Source: Candidatus Krumholzibacteriia bacterium
GTDB taxonomy: Bacteria; Krumholzibacteriota; Krumholzibacteriia; Krumholzibacteriales; Krumholzibacteriaceae
Reading direction: 5' to 3'
Assembly: GCA_023131975.1 (NCBI GenBank)
Contig: JAGLYV010000029.1
Location: forward strand, 29,257-93,256
Length of the DNA stretch: 64,000 bases
This document shows positions 53,244 through 62,208 of the stretch, piece after piece. The translations under genes were made by a program, and so were the position numbers. Each line of letters opens with the position of its first letter. Position 1 is the first letter of the stretch. Below the pieces are notes generated by a model. It ran no database searches. It was not told where the DNA came from and worked only from the letters and a program-made list of their open reading frames with translations.

Positions 53244-53617
53244 CAGGGAGTCTGCCTCAACAATAGTTCAGCTTCCGTCAAGAGTTTTACTGCCAACATG
53301 ATGTTACCCTGAAGATAGACTTCCTCCGCAATGATCACAATACTCTTTATCTCAAGCAGGTCCGTGTTGCGCGGTGTGGATCCTTCCCGTCTGGCGATCT
53401 CGCCGAGTATCCAGCTGTGTGAATCGATGAAGATCTTCTCCAATTCCACGCTATCCGTAGAATCCGCTTGATCGATCAGATCTGTGGAAGATATATCATT
53501 AAAGGCAGGCGGCGCTTCGGCGCAGCCTGCCAGTACTATCAACAAGGCCATTATAGCAGGAAGATATCCAGCTCTGCGAAGATGTCCTGTTCTGGAAAGA
53601 TATCCTATCCTGCACAT
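53243..53617 (-). CDS. Small lipoprotein of unknown function
   Basis: 124 residues. A long n-region leads to MALLIVLAGC, a good lipobox. The mature part is acidic and helical (ILGEIARREGSTPRN; AVKLLTEAELLLRQ). The start at 53617 overlaps the previous gene by 13 bp and has AGGG 5 bp upstream. Placed between a coiled-coil secreted protein and a beta-barrel; the three likely form one envelope assembly. Confidence 0.75.
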   Translation of the reverse strand: MCRIGYLSRTGHLRRAGYLPAIMALLIVLAGCAEAPPAFNDISSTDLIDQADSTDSVELEKIFIDSHSWILGEIARREGSTPRNTDLLEIKSIVIIAEEVYLQGNIMLAVKLLTEAELLLRQTP

Positions 53618-54894
53618 ATTTCCCTGATCCGCTGGAATAGGTTCCTCGCTATCCGGGCTTCAGCCCACGCTTCCTCGGTCCTTCCCGCTTCGAAATGGTC
53701 CATCGCGGAGTTCAGTCGGTTCTCGGCTCTGGCGAACAGTTTCCTTGCCCCCTCAGACGTACAGCCTTCTACCAATTCCTGAATCCTGTTTCTCATCTGT
53801 ATGACGTTGTCTATCTCGTTTTCCGCCATCTTCGAACCATCGGAGGTTTTCATCAAGTCTATCGCTTCTCTGAGCATAGTCCTGACCCTGACCAGCAGAC
53901 GTCCGGCTTCCTCGTTATTTCCTTCAGATATCATCTCTCTGGCTCTGAGCATCAATCCTTCGGCCTCGCCGAAAAGGGCCCGGGTATGTTCCGGAACCTC
54001 ATCCATCCCGGATATCATTTCCCCGGCTCTTTCCATGAGTCGATTTGTCTCGGCTATAGCCTGTTGAGGGTCGCCGCCCGTACCACTTCTGATCTTCCTC
54101 GCGATGCCCCTCAGCAGCCGTTCGCATTTTTCGATGTTCATCCTGGCGGCCTCATATCTGCCCTGGTTCAACATCTCTCTTGCCCTGGCAAGCTCCTGTT
54201 CGGCGCGGTGCAGCATTTCGGCGTCCTGATCTGTCCCATCGGTGCCAATCCTGTCTCTGGCACGTTCGGAGAGTCTTTCAAGAAGCATCAGCCTTCTCCG
54301 TGCCATATCTCTGGCACCGACAAGTTTTCTAAGTCTCTCTTCGGCCCGGATCGTGAGTTTTCTGGCGTTTTCGGCCAGGTTCATAGCCAGTCTGTTTCTG
54401 AGCTGCTGGGCGTTCATGCGTGATTTCTCGAGCTGGGTCCTGGCTTCCATCATGAGCCTGTTAAGGCGCTCATCCCGGATACCGCTTTCTATTACTCTCT
54501 CTCTGAGCCTGGATAGTTTCTCCATTGTGTTTTCAGAGATATTGACGAGCTTGTCCTCGATCCTCGCGTCGGCTCTCGCGAGGGCAATCGCGTGCCACGC
54601 TTCCTGCCGTGCTTCCATTGTGTATTTATACGCGAAGTGATTTTTCCCGCTCCGGAAGAGACTGGTCGCCATGTTCTGGATGGCGATAGCCTTCTCGAGG
54701 GAGAGACGGGCGATATTACTGCGGCTCTCATCGATGATGATCCTGGCTTCAGAGATGATCTGCGCGGTCCTCTCGACCGCGTTGCGCGCCGTTTCTACGT
54801 CGACGATGTCCTGCGCGGAGAGATTTACCGCGAAGACGAGGGTGAGCGCCGTGGCGATCAGGATCGATATTGATTTTTTTCTTTTCGTGTTCAT
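53605..54894 (-). CDS. Secreted helical/coiled-coil repeat protein
   Basis: 429 residues. Signal peptide (SISILIATALTLVFAVNLSAQ), then almost entirely charged helices with repeated units such as ARKLFARAENRLNSAMDHFEAGRTEEAWAEARIARN and EGLMLRAREMISEGNNEEAGRLLVRVRTMLREA; about 5-7 helical hairpins of 40-50 residues can be seen. I know no family. It opens an operon with a sigma-54 promoter 44 bp upstream (54938-54953), and is probably periplasmic or surface-exposed. Confidence 0.8.
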   Translation of the reverse strand: MNTKRKKSISILIATALTLVFAVNLSAQDIVDVETARNAVERTAQIISEARIIIDESRSNIARLSLEKAIAIQNMATSLFRSGKNHFAYKYTMEARQEAWHAIALARADARIEDKLVNISENTMEKLSRLRERVIESGIRDERLNRLMMEARTQLEKSRMNAQQLRNRLAMNLAENARKLTIRAEERLRKLVGARDMARRRLMLLERLSERARDRIGTDGTDQDAEMLHRAEQELARAREMLNQGRYEAARMNIEKCERLLRGIARKIRSGTGGDPQQAIAETNRLMERAGEMISGMDEVPEHTRALFGEAEGLMLRAREMISEGNNEEAGRLLVRVRTMLREAIDLMKTSDGSKMAENEIDNVIQMRNRIQELVEGCTSEGARKLFARAENRLNSAMDHFEAGRTEEAWAEARIARNLFQRIREICAG

Positions 54895-54937
54895 CTTCAG
54901 TCAGCTCCTTTCAGCTGTCCTTGCGGCTATATGGACT

Positions 54938-54953
54938 CGCAAGGCATGTGCCA
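54938..54953 (-). promoter_or_regulatory. Sigma-54 (-24/-12) promoter
   Basis: On the minus strand the sequence is TGGCAC-N5-TTGCG, with GG and GC exactly 10 bp apart, close to consensus. It points at the coiled-coil gene, about 30 nt of leader away. The adjacent NtrC-type activator is the natural partner. Confidence 0.8.
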
Positions 54954-55027
54954 TAAGGGGAGCAATCAGTCAACCGCTTATATATCAACAATATAACTGC
55001 TGTTCAATCTGTCTTCAGGGCGCGTTG

Positions 55028-55043
55028 TGTACCCTGTGGTACA
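55028..55043. promoter_or_regulatory. Candidate activator-binding palindrome upstream of the sigma-54 promoter
   Basis: TGTACC and GGTACA are perfect reverse complements around CTGT, about 75 bp upstream of the sigma-54 promoter, the usual distance for an enhancer. Imperfect related sequence follows at about 55049-55067. Confidence 0.55.
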
Positions 55044-55072
55044 GGCTTGTTGAACCTTGAAGTACACTGAAG

Positions 55073-56446
55073 CTATTCATTGGTCCTTTCCGCTTCATGG
55101 TTTTCGGCGTTCATCTCGTATTTTTCCATCCGGCTGTATAATTTTCTCCTGGTTATTCCCAGCATCTCCGCGGCTCTGCTTTTGTTGCCACCGGTCTTTT
55201 CGATGGCGATACGTATCAACGATTGTTCGATATCTGCCAGTCTCATTTCGCCCACGATCGAGGAAAGTATGTCGTCCGGCCTTCCCGGAGCGATGGTGCC
55301 AGAGATCATGATATGATCCAGCCCGATAGGGTCCGTGCCGGCGAGAATAGAACCCCTCTCAAGTATATTTCGTAGTTCACGCACATTGCCGGGCCACGAA
55401 TATGACCTCAGTTTCCCGATCACTTCTTCTGAAAGATGTGGATCACCGAACCGTCTGGTCGCCAGAAAATCTTCGGAGATCGCCCTGATATCTTCTTTTC
55501 TGTCCCTTAGAGGAGGTATCGACACGGGAAACACATTTAGCCTGTAAAGCAGGTCTTCCCTGAATTTTCTTTCGCTCACCATCTTTTCCAGATCCCGGTT
55601 TGTCGCGGCGATGATCCTTACATCCACAGTGACGACCTTCGAACTGCCCAGGGGAAGAAAGGAACCATTGTCTATGGCTCTGAGGAGCTTGGCCTGCAGG
55701 GCCATGGGGAGTTCACCTATCTCGTCCAGGAAAAGGCTTCCCCTGTGAGCCAGTTTGAACTGTCCCGGTTTGTTCTGGACTGCTCCGGTAAACGCGCCTT
55801 TCTCGTATCCGAACAGCTCCGACTCGATGAGGGTCTCAGGTATAGCCGCGCAATTGATAACGATGAAGGGCGCGGTCGACCTCGAGCTTGCTGAATGTAT
55901 CTCGGCAGCCACCAGTTCTTTTCCGGTGCCGCTTTCGCCGTGGATGAGGACCGCCGTGTCAGTCGGCGCGACTCTGGCGATGATATCCTTGAGTTTTTTC
56001 ATGACTGCCGAACTGCCGATGATCTTTTCTCCCGGTGTCCTGGCAGATATTTTTTCTTTAAGGGCGATATTCTCGATCATCAATTCCCTGCGTTCATGGA
56101 TCCTTTTGAGCAGCAGGATGACTTCGTCCATCTGGAAAGGTTTGATCAGGTATTCATACGCGCCCTCACGCATGGCTTCGACGGCTGTCGACGCGCTCGC
56201 GTAGGCGGTCATAATGATGAAATCGGTGGCCGGAGATATCTTTCTCGTCTCTTTCAGGAGCTGAAGTCCGTCCATGCCGGGAAGCCGGAGGTCGCACAGG
56301 ACGATGTCCGCGCCTTCGCTGTCGATAGCGGCCATAGCGTCTTCGGCGTTATGAAAGATATCAGAGGTATAACCGTTCTTTTCAAGATGATCGGCCAGGA
56401 GCTGAGTGATCTTTTTTTCGTCGTCTACGATGAGTATTCTGCTCAT
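55073..56446 (-). CDS. NtrC-family sigma-54-dependent response regulator
   Basis: 457 residues. Receiver domain (1-120) with phospho-Asp in VLCDLRLPGMDG and Lys in YLIKPF. AAA+ domain with Walker A GESGTGKE, the sigma-54 contact loop GAFTGAV and FLDEIGELP. C-terminal Fis-type HTH (GGNKSRAAEMLGITRRKLYSRMEKY). The gene overlaps the kinase gene by one base (TAATG). It probably activates the divergently placed regulatory region of the coiled-coil operon, whose genes lie just downstream on the same strand. Confidence 0.95.
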   Translation of the reverse strand: MSRILIVDDEKKITQLLADHLEKNGYTSDIFHNAEDAMAAIDSEGADIVLCDLRLPGMDGLQLLKETRKISPATDFIIMTAYASASTAVEAMREGAYEYLIKPFQMDEVILLLKRIHERRELMIENIALKEKISARTPGEKIIGSSAVMKKLKDIIARVAPTDTAVLIHGESGTGKELVAAEIHSASSRSTAPFIVINCAAIPETLIESELFGYEKGAFTGAVQNKPGQFKLAHRGSLFLDEIGELPMALQAKLLRAIDNGSFLPLGSSKVVTVDVRIIAATNRDLEKMVSERKFREDLLYRLNVFPVSIPPLRDRKEDIRAISEDFLATRRFGDPHLSEEVIGKLRSYSWPGNVRELRNILERGSILAGTDPIGLDHIMISGTIAPGRPDDILSSIVGEMRLADIEQSLIRIAIEKTGGNKSRAAEMLGITRRKLYSRMEKYEMNAENHEAERTNE

Positions 56447-57783
56447 TACTCTTCTCCCTGATGCTGAATTGCCGGAAGGACGATCCTGACTGTCGTCCCG
56501 TTTCCTTTAGCGTTGCTGATATCCAGGTTGCCGTCGTGGTCCTCGACGATCCGTCTGGCTATCGAAAGGCCCAGGCCGCTGCCATCGATTCTCGTAGTAT
56601 AGAACGGTTCGAACACCTTTTCCAGCTCTCCAGCGGGGATGCCGGAGCCATGGTCCCTGATCACCAGATCATACGATCTTCCCTCAAGAGAAAGCGATAC
56701 TTCAATTGGTCCGGAACTGTCTGTCGAGAACTGCGTAGCGTTGAGGAGGATGTTCATCAGAGCCTGCTGGAGTTTCTTTTCCTCGCAGATGAGAGGTGCC
56801 TTCGTAAGCTTGATGTTGGATTCGACCGGAAGCCCGCCGCCTTTTTCGCCCTCATCGATCAGCCGTACCGATCTGCGAAGTATCACTGTCAGATCTCCCT
56901 CCGACATGGGGGCTTTCTCGTCTCTGGCGAACTGAAGGTAGGCGTTAAGTACAGAATCCAGTCTGTCGGTCTCCTCGATTATGAAAGATTCGATTTCTTC
57001 TGAGCTCTCAGGATGCAGGACCTGCAGCTTTTCCGCCGCGCCACGGATTATGAAGAGAGGATTTCGTATTTCGTGAGCTATGCCTGCTGCCATCCTTCCC
57101 ATCGAAGCAAGAGTGTTTGTCCGCATGAGCGATTCCCTGGTCCAGAGCAGGGAGGAAGTAGCTTTAATTATGAATCCGATGAAAATGGCCAGTCCGGCAA
57201 TAGATACAAGCGTAGTCGCGGTAAGCATGTTTCTGATATCTGACAGCCCGAGCAGGAAAGACGCGTCGGCTTCGACGGCGGCTACTGCTCTGGCCTCTGT
57301 AGAGTCGGCAGCCAGCGGGGAATACCCGGCCTTGAACCATGAGCCATCCTGAGACATGACCAGGCCGGTCGATGAAGGGGTCCCTTCGAGTGCCGCCACG
57401 ATCGTTTCAAAATCCATGTTCCACAGCGGATAGTTCTCTCCAGGCGGAAAGAGCGAATCATCGAGGGACAGGAGGATGACTCCGTCCTCCCGGACGATCA
57501 GGATATTGGACAGGTCAAAATCATCGGCAATCTTTCGCAGTCTGTTTTTTACGTCAGGCCCTTCAAGAGACTGAGGGCTGAGGTCGGCGAAGGTCTCGGG
57601 GGCGAGCGAGGCGGATACGAGCGCTGCCAGTGATCTCAGCCTGATGCTGAACTCGACATCAAGCCTTTCCCGGACATTTCTGAAGTAGTACCAGTTGACA
57701 GACAGAAACAGGGTGAGTGCCATGGCCAGGGCCAGAATCATCCAGATGTTTTTCAGTATAGCTGTCGACGAAATCTTTTTCAT
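56446..57783 (-). CDS. Membrane sensor histidine kinase, NtrB-like
   Basis: 445 residues. Two membrane helices (about 12-30 and 185-205) frame a periplasmic sensor of about 150 residues like a dCACHE/sensory domain. Then HisKA with the phospho-acceptor in GIAHEIRNPL and HATPase_c with DHGSGIP and GSGLGLSIARRI. It is the cognate kinase of the overlapping NtrC-type regulator. The periplasmic ligand is not recognised. Confidence 0.93.
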   Translation of the reverse strand: MKKISSTAILKNIWMILALAMALTLFLSVNWYYFRNVRERLDVEFSIRLRSLAALVSASLAPETFADLSPQSLEGPDVKNRLRKIADDFDLSNILIVREDGVILLSLDDSLFPPGENYPLWNMDFETIVAALEGTPSSTGLVMSQDGSWFKAGYSPLAADSTEARAVAAVEADASFLLGLSDIRNMLTATTLVSIAGLAIFIGFIIKATSSLLWTRESLMRTNTLASMGRMAAGIAHEIRNPLFIIRGAAEKLQVLHPESSEEIESFIIEETDRLDSVLNAYLQFARDEKAPMSEGDLTVILRRSVRLIDEGEKGGGLPVESNIKLTKAPLICEEKKLQQALMNILLNATQFSTDSSGPIEVSLSLEGRSYDLVIRDHGSGIPAGELEKVFEPFYTTRIDGSGLGLSIARRIVEDHDGNLDISNAKGNGTTVRIVLPAIQHQGEE

Positions 57784-57792
57784 ACTCTTCTT

Positions 57793-58929
57793 CTACCTTA
57801 TAGAATGAAACCTTTCAAGCGCATGTTTTTTCCAGGCCGGGTCGCGGGCTGCTTTTTTGAACATCTCCTTTGCCTTCTCATCGTTGCCCTGCAGGCGAAG
57901 CGCCTCGCCCCAATAGAAGTAGATCCCTCCGGCATCGGGGAATTCGCCCACCCCTTTGCCGGCTAGAGGGTAGAGGTCGCTGTACATCTTTCCCTCGAGC
58001 ATGAGCTTTACCAGTGATATATAGACCTTTCTGCGTTCGGAAACGGGTGTTCCCGACAATGTGAGAGACCTGTTGTAATATTTTATCGCATCGCCCCGGT
58101 TCCCCATTTTCTCCAGAAGAGATGCCATGGAGAGAAGTGCGAGAGGGTCGTTCGGCTCGGCGCGATGTGCCTTTCTGTAATATTTCAACGCGGCTTCTTT
58201 TCTGTCTCTGCTGTAGTTTATGTATCCGAGATGGAGGTTCGCGGTATAGTTTCTGCTGTTCTTTTCGAGAGTCTTTCTGAATGCCTGCTCGGCGAGTTCA
58301 GTCTTGCCCCTTCTATAGTAAAGTTTGCCGAGAAGAGCTCCTGCCAGTTCCACATCTCCGGCCTTCAGCAGGTACTTTTCCGCTTCTCCGGTATAACCCA
58401 GTTCGAGGTCGGCCTGGCCGAGAAGAAGGTAATGTCTTTTATCTGCCTTGCCATACGTTTCCGTGGAGATCATTTTCGTCCTGACTTCATTCCATTTTTC
58501 CTTATTGGCAAGGACGGAACCGGCTTCGTACGATGCGTCTGGATCGGAGGGGTCGAGGCTGGCAACCTTTCCCCAGGCGGATGAAGACGCGGAGGTCTTG
58601 CCATCAGCCGCATATACCCTGGCAAGAAGCCTCAAAGCCTCGATGTTCTCAGGTTCCCTTTCAAGAAGTCCCTCCAGCATAGTCGCAGCCGTTTCAAACT
58701 GGCTGTTCTGCGCGGCGACAGTCGCATCGAATATCACAGCACCGGGAGTATCCATTTCGCGCTCCGCTTCGCCTGTCTCTTCTTCAGGATCGGGAGAAGG
58801 TGCCTCGGAGGGAGGCCCTCCGCCGCAGCCACTGATGAGATAGACCGCAAGAAGTATCGCTACCAGGCTGAACGGACTTGAGCGGCGAGGGCAAAGACAT
58901 GCCCGGATATTCAGAATCGATCGTATCAT
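57793..58929 (-). CDS. TPR-repeat lipoprotein
   Basis: 378 residues from ATG 58929 (GGAAGG upstream; the frame goes back to 58959). A lipoprotein signal ends at ISGC and an acidic Pro/Glu linker follows. At least six tetratricopeptide repeats are seen (for example AGALLGKLYYRRGKTELAEQAFRKTLEKN and ANLHLGYINYSRDRKEAALKYYRKAHRAEP). It is a protein-binding scaffold on the envelope, 9 bp before the sensor kinase gene, so it may take part in its signalling. Confidence 0.88.
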   Translation of the reverse strand: MIRSILNIRACLCPRRSSPFSLVAILLAVYLISGCGGGPPSEAPSPDPEEETGEAEREMDTPGAVIFDATVAAQNSQFETAATMLEGLLEREPENIEALRLLARVYAADGKTSASSSAWGKVASLDPSDPDASYEAGSVLANKEKWNEVRTKMISTETYGKADKRHYLLLGQADLELGYTGEAEKYLLKAGDVELAGALLGKLYYRRGKTELAEQAFRKTLEKNSRNYTANLHLGYINYSRDRKEAALKYYRKAHRAEPNDPLALLSMASLLEKMGNRGDAIKYYNRSLTLSGTPVSERRKVYISLVKLMLEGKMYSDLYPLAGKGVGEFPDAGGIYFYWGEALRLQGNDEKAKEMFKKAARDPAWKKHALERFHSIR

Positions 58930-59080
58930 TCCTCTTCCTTCCTTATCAGTATTGTTCATAATGAATAATATAATCGACTTCTATGGAGAATGAAAAGAGT
59001 GAATCTCTGGCACAGAGAAGGAAGTTTGTGTTATGTTCCGGGTGAGATCAGTGTTTCAGGATTTATAAAGAGGGTGGGCA

Positions 59081-60067
59081 ATGCGATCGACAGGACTGGC
59101 CGGGTTGTTATTCGTGACTGTGTTGTTGTCAGTCTGTATCGGCCCCGGGTGCTCGAACGATGCCGATAAGACAGATAAAAAACCGGCCGAGCTCACTATT
59201 CTTTTCTCGAACGACCTTCTGGGCAAGATCAGGTCCTGCGGCTGTGTGGTCGAGGATACCGGCGGGCTTGGAAGGAGATCTACCTACATCAAAAGGGTTC
59301 GGGGAAAGGTCAGTAATCTTCTGGTCCTCGATGCCGGGGATGCCTTCGGCCTCGACCTGGGATACTCTAAAGAGGAAGCACAGCTTACCTTCGATGCTTT
59401 TGATATAATGGGTCTCGATGTATTTACACCGGGGGAGATGGAGTTTATTTTCGGACTGCCGTTTCTCCAGGCGCTGGCTGAAAATGTATCGTTCGATATA
59501 GTCGCTGCCAATGTCATTCTGCGGGAGACCGGGGAGCCTGTTTTCGGCAAACGATACGTTATCCGTGAACTGAAGGGTGGGCTTAAGGTCGGGATAACCG
59601 GTGTGCTGGATGATGCCATGAGATTTCCGGCATATATTGACAAATCGGAATTCAGGATCGAACCGGTGGAAAAAGTCCTTCGTTCTGTAGTGCGTGATAT
59701 GAAGAAGGAAGCGGATTTTTTCATACTGATAAGCCATATGGGCATAGAAAGGACCGAAGGGATCCTTGAGGATATCGAAGATTTCGATGTCGCCCTTGTT
59801 GGTCACGGTAAGCCGGGGATCAAGGGCGAGGTGAAGGTCGGAAAGACCCTTATGCTGGGGACAGCCGGAGAAGGGCAGTATATCGGGAACATGAGTCTAT
59901 CTCTGGGTTCCAGCGGCGGATATACCTACGGGAGGTTGCGCCACGTTCAACTTCTCTCGAAAAATTATGAACTGGACAGGGATATCGCGGACTTGTTCCT
60001 GCTCTACAAGCTCGCCTTGACCGACAAGGACGTCAAGAAAACAGGGCGATCGACAGCTGGGAAATAA
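59081..60067 (+). CDS. 5'-nucleotidase-like metallophosphatase lipoprotein
   Basis: 328 residues. A lipoprotein signal (LSVCIGPGC) then the fold of the UshA N-terminal domain: TILFSNDLLGKIRSCGC, a GGLGRRSTYI segment, LDAGDAFG, and ISHMGIERTEG. The HTNDxHG-type motif is changed (FSNDLLGK, no His), so metal binding may differ. The CGC motif links it to the subgroup found with multiheme cytochromes. Followed by an unrelated lipoprotein gene. Confidence 0.82.
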   Translation: MRSTGLAGLLFVTVLLSVCIGPGCSNDADKTDKKPAELTILFSNDLLGKIRSCGCVVEDTGGLGRRSTYIKRVRGKVSNLLVLDAGDAFGLDLGYSKEEAQLTFDAFDIMGLDVFTPGEMEFIFGLPFLQALAENVSFDIVAANVILRETGEPVFGKRYVIRELKGGLKVGITGVLDDAMRFPAYIDKSEFRIEPVEKVLRSVVRDMKKEADFFILISHMGIERTEGILEDIEDFDVALVGHGKPGIKGEVKVGKTLMLGTAGEGQYIGNMSLSLGSSGGYTYGRLRHVQLLSKNYELDRDIADLFLLYKLALTDKDVKKTGRSTAGK

Positions 60068-60247
60068 GGGTGTGACCGGGCATGTCCTTCCAGCACGCTG
60101 CTATTTTCGATGTTCAAATTATGGTTGACATTGAACCGGGAGCGTATTAATTTTCAACGGTAAAACGGCCTTAATGGCCTGATGAGATTGTACAAGTAGT
60201 CCAGAATTAGAGAATAATTGATTCACTCTTGACAAAGGAGCGGTTCC

Positions 60248-61045
60248 ATGTCGAAGCTTTTTTCCACGATCCTGATAGTTGCCCTGGTTTCCGGTGTATT
60301 CGCAGGTTGCGGAGGCAAGGTCGAGGAGAGCTACCAGATGGTCACAGTCAGGGAAGCCAGCCACGCCGAAATAGTGAGTCCGGGGTATAAGTTCGGCTTC
60401 GATTCGCCAGAATTTATCGCGGTCAAGGGTAATATCGGGATGGTCCGCGAGGGCAACCTGATCGAGTTCTTTACGGGTGAGGATCTTGAGAACAAGGTAA
60501 AGATGGTCGAGGGAAAGAAATTTGTCGCGGGCGTCAGAAAAGCCTATACTCCCAAGGTGCATTTCTCAGTCGATTTCTTTGCCATGGGCGCCGACACGAT
60601 CAGGGTAGGCGAAGCCGGTTATGCTGAGTTCCCGACGCTTCTCCGTGGTTTCGACGAAGGAAACTACGAGGAAATCGATATCGCTCTGGTCGATCAGTCG
60701 ACTCGCAAGCTCAAGGAGATCTACGATACACAGTTCAAAATAGAAGACACCAGGCTTTCCTGGGAAGAGATCCAGGATGCCCAGGGCGAGACGATGTGGG
60801 CATACATGCTGACCTTCCCCAATGTCAGGTTCATCATCGACGGGGACGAACTCGACGCCGGTATGGAGCTTCTCCTGATCGCTCTCATCAATGAGGATCT
60901 TCTTCTGACAGGCGGCATCAGCTACGGCGGCATGCCTTCTGCTTCAGATTTCCCCAGAAGCTACCGTAACAACACCAAGATCGGTGGAATGGTCAAGCTT
61001 CAGTATGTTAAATATGCCGGGGATGTCTGCCCGATTATCCAGTAG
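60248..61045 (+). CDS. Lipoprotein of unknown function
   Basis: 265 residues. A lipoprotein signal ending FAGC, then a protein with strands and loops rich in Asp/Glu (GFDEGNYEEIDIALVDQSTRKLKEIYD). No motif is recognised. AAGGAG lies 6 bp upstream of the ATG and a strong terminator follows, so it is probably a single-gene unit. Confidence 0.8.
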   Translation: MSKLFSTILIVALVSGVFAGCGGKVEESYQMVTVREASHAEIVSPGYKFGFDSPEFIAVKGNIGMVREGNLIEFFTGEDLENKVKMVEGKKFVAGVRKAYTPKVHFSVDFFAMGADTIRVGEAGYAEFPTLLRGFDEGNYEEIDIALVDQSTRKLKEIYDTQFKIEDTRLSWEEIQDAQGETMWAYMLTFPNVRFIIDGDELDAGMELLLIALINEDLLLTGGISYGGMPSASDFPRSYRNNTKIGGMVKLQYVKYAGDVCPIIQ

Positions 61046-61071
61046 GGCGAGCCCAGGACTATACATATCCA

Positions 61072-61107
61072 ACGGACCGGATCGACAGGATCCGGTCCGT
61101 TTTTTTT
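61072..61107 (+). terminator. Rho-independent terminator after the 60248 lipoprotein gene
   Basis: ACGGACCGGATC (61072-61083) pairs perfectly with GATCCGGTCCGT (61089-61100), loop GACAG, then an eight-T run. A textbook intrinsic terminator. Confidence 0.95.
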
Positions 61108-61239
61108 ATGGCTGCGGTCATCCTCCTGCGGGGACCGCCATTATACGATGAGGACCGTTTCTGCTTGACCGGCCGACGGTCTCTGGATTAGTTTAGGTAC
61201 ATCTTTCAGGTCAGGACATCATGCGAGGAGGGATCTGCA

Positions 61240-62208
61240 TTGGCGGAAAGGATTAACGTTGGGGACCGGGTAGATAAGGTGATGGTCGTGGCCAAGAAGG
61301 TCGCGAGAGATTACTCCGGTGGCAGGTTTCTCCTGCTGCAGTTTTCCGATAGTGAGGGGCTGTACAAGGGTGTTTACTGGGGTGTTCCTCCGGTCATCGA
61401 AGAAACCGTGATGACGAACGATATAGTCAGGGTGAAAGGCGATGTCCAGGAATATCAGGGAGCCCTCCAGATAAAAGTCAATTCCCTGGAAAAACTTTCA
61501 AGTGAGGAATTCGATCCTACACTGTTTATCCCGTCTTCTTCGCGGGATATGAGTGTAATATACGAGGAGATACTTACCGCGATAGGCAAAGTGGAAAATT
61601 CCTATATCAAGGATCTGCTGGAAGCCGTATTTGGAGACGACAGCTTCCGGGAGAGGTTTCTAAAGGCTCCTGCCGCGAAAGGATGGCACCATTCGTATGT
61701 GGGTGGACTTGCCGAACATCTGTTCGACATGCTGAAGATCGCACTCGCGGTGGCCGAAGTCTATCCCGAAGTCGACAGGGATCTTCTGGTCGCGGGGGTC
61801 CTTCTTCACGATCTCGGGAAGCTTGCCGAACTTAGTGTGACCAATCATATTGATTATACAGACAGGGGCCGACTGCTCGGGCATATAAGTATCGGAGTGG
61901 AGTTCCTGGACGAATATCTCAGGGGAATGGAAGAGTTTCCGGTAGAACTGGAACTCCGTTTAAAGCATATGATACTGAGCCACCATGGCAGGCTCGAACA
62001 TGGTTCCCCCGTGCTGCCGATGACTATCGAGGCTCTTCTCCTCGGCTATATTGATAACCTGGATGCCCAGGTCAGAGGATCTCTCATGGCTATGGGACGT
62101 GGTGGAGGAGAAGGAAACTGGACCGATTACGTAAAGCTTCTGGACAGGTTTCTGTACAGGGGTGGTAAAGATACAGGGGATGAAGGGGAGGGGGATGAAA
62201 GTGGATAG
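61240..62208 (+). CDS. YhaM-like 3'-5' exoribonuclease (OB-fold plus HD domain)
   Basis: 322 residues from TTG 61240 (GAGGAGGG upstream). The N-terminal OB fold (RVDKVMVVAKKVARDYSGGRFLLLQFSD) is followed by an HD domain: WHHSYVGGLAEHLFDML, LLHDLGKLAEL and LSHHGRLEHGSP give the metal-binding His and Asp residues. This matches YhaM exonucleases that trim RNA and single-stranded DNA. The stop overlaps the alanine racemase start. Confidence 0.9.
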   Translation: MAERINVGDRVDKVMVVAKKVARDYSGGRFLLLQFSDSEGLYKGVYWGVPPVIEETVMTNDIVRVKGDVQEYQGALQIKVNSLEKLSSEEFDPTLFIPSSSRDMSVIYEEILTAIGKVENSYIKDLLEAVFGDDSFRERFLKAPAAKGWHHSYVGGLAEHLFDMLKIALAVAEVYPEVDRDLLVAGVLLHDLGKLAELSVTNHIDYTDRGRLLGHISIGVEFLDEYLRGMEEFPVELELRLKHMILSHHGRLEHGSPVLPMTIEALLLGYIDNLDAQVRGSLMAMGRGGGEGNWTDYVKLLDRFLYRGGKDTGDEGEGDESG

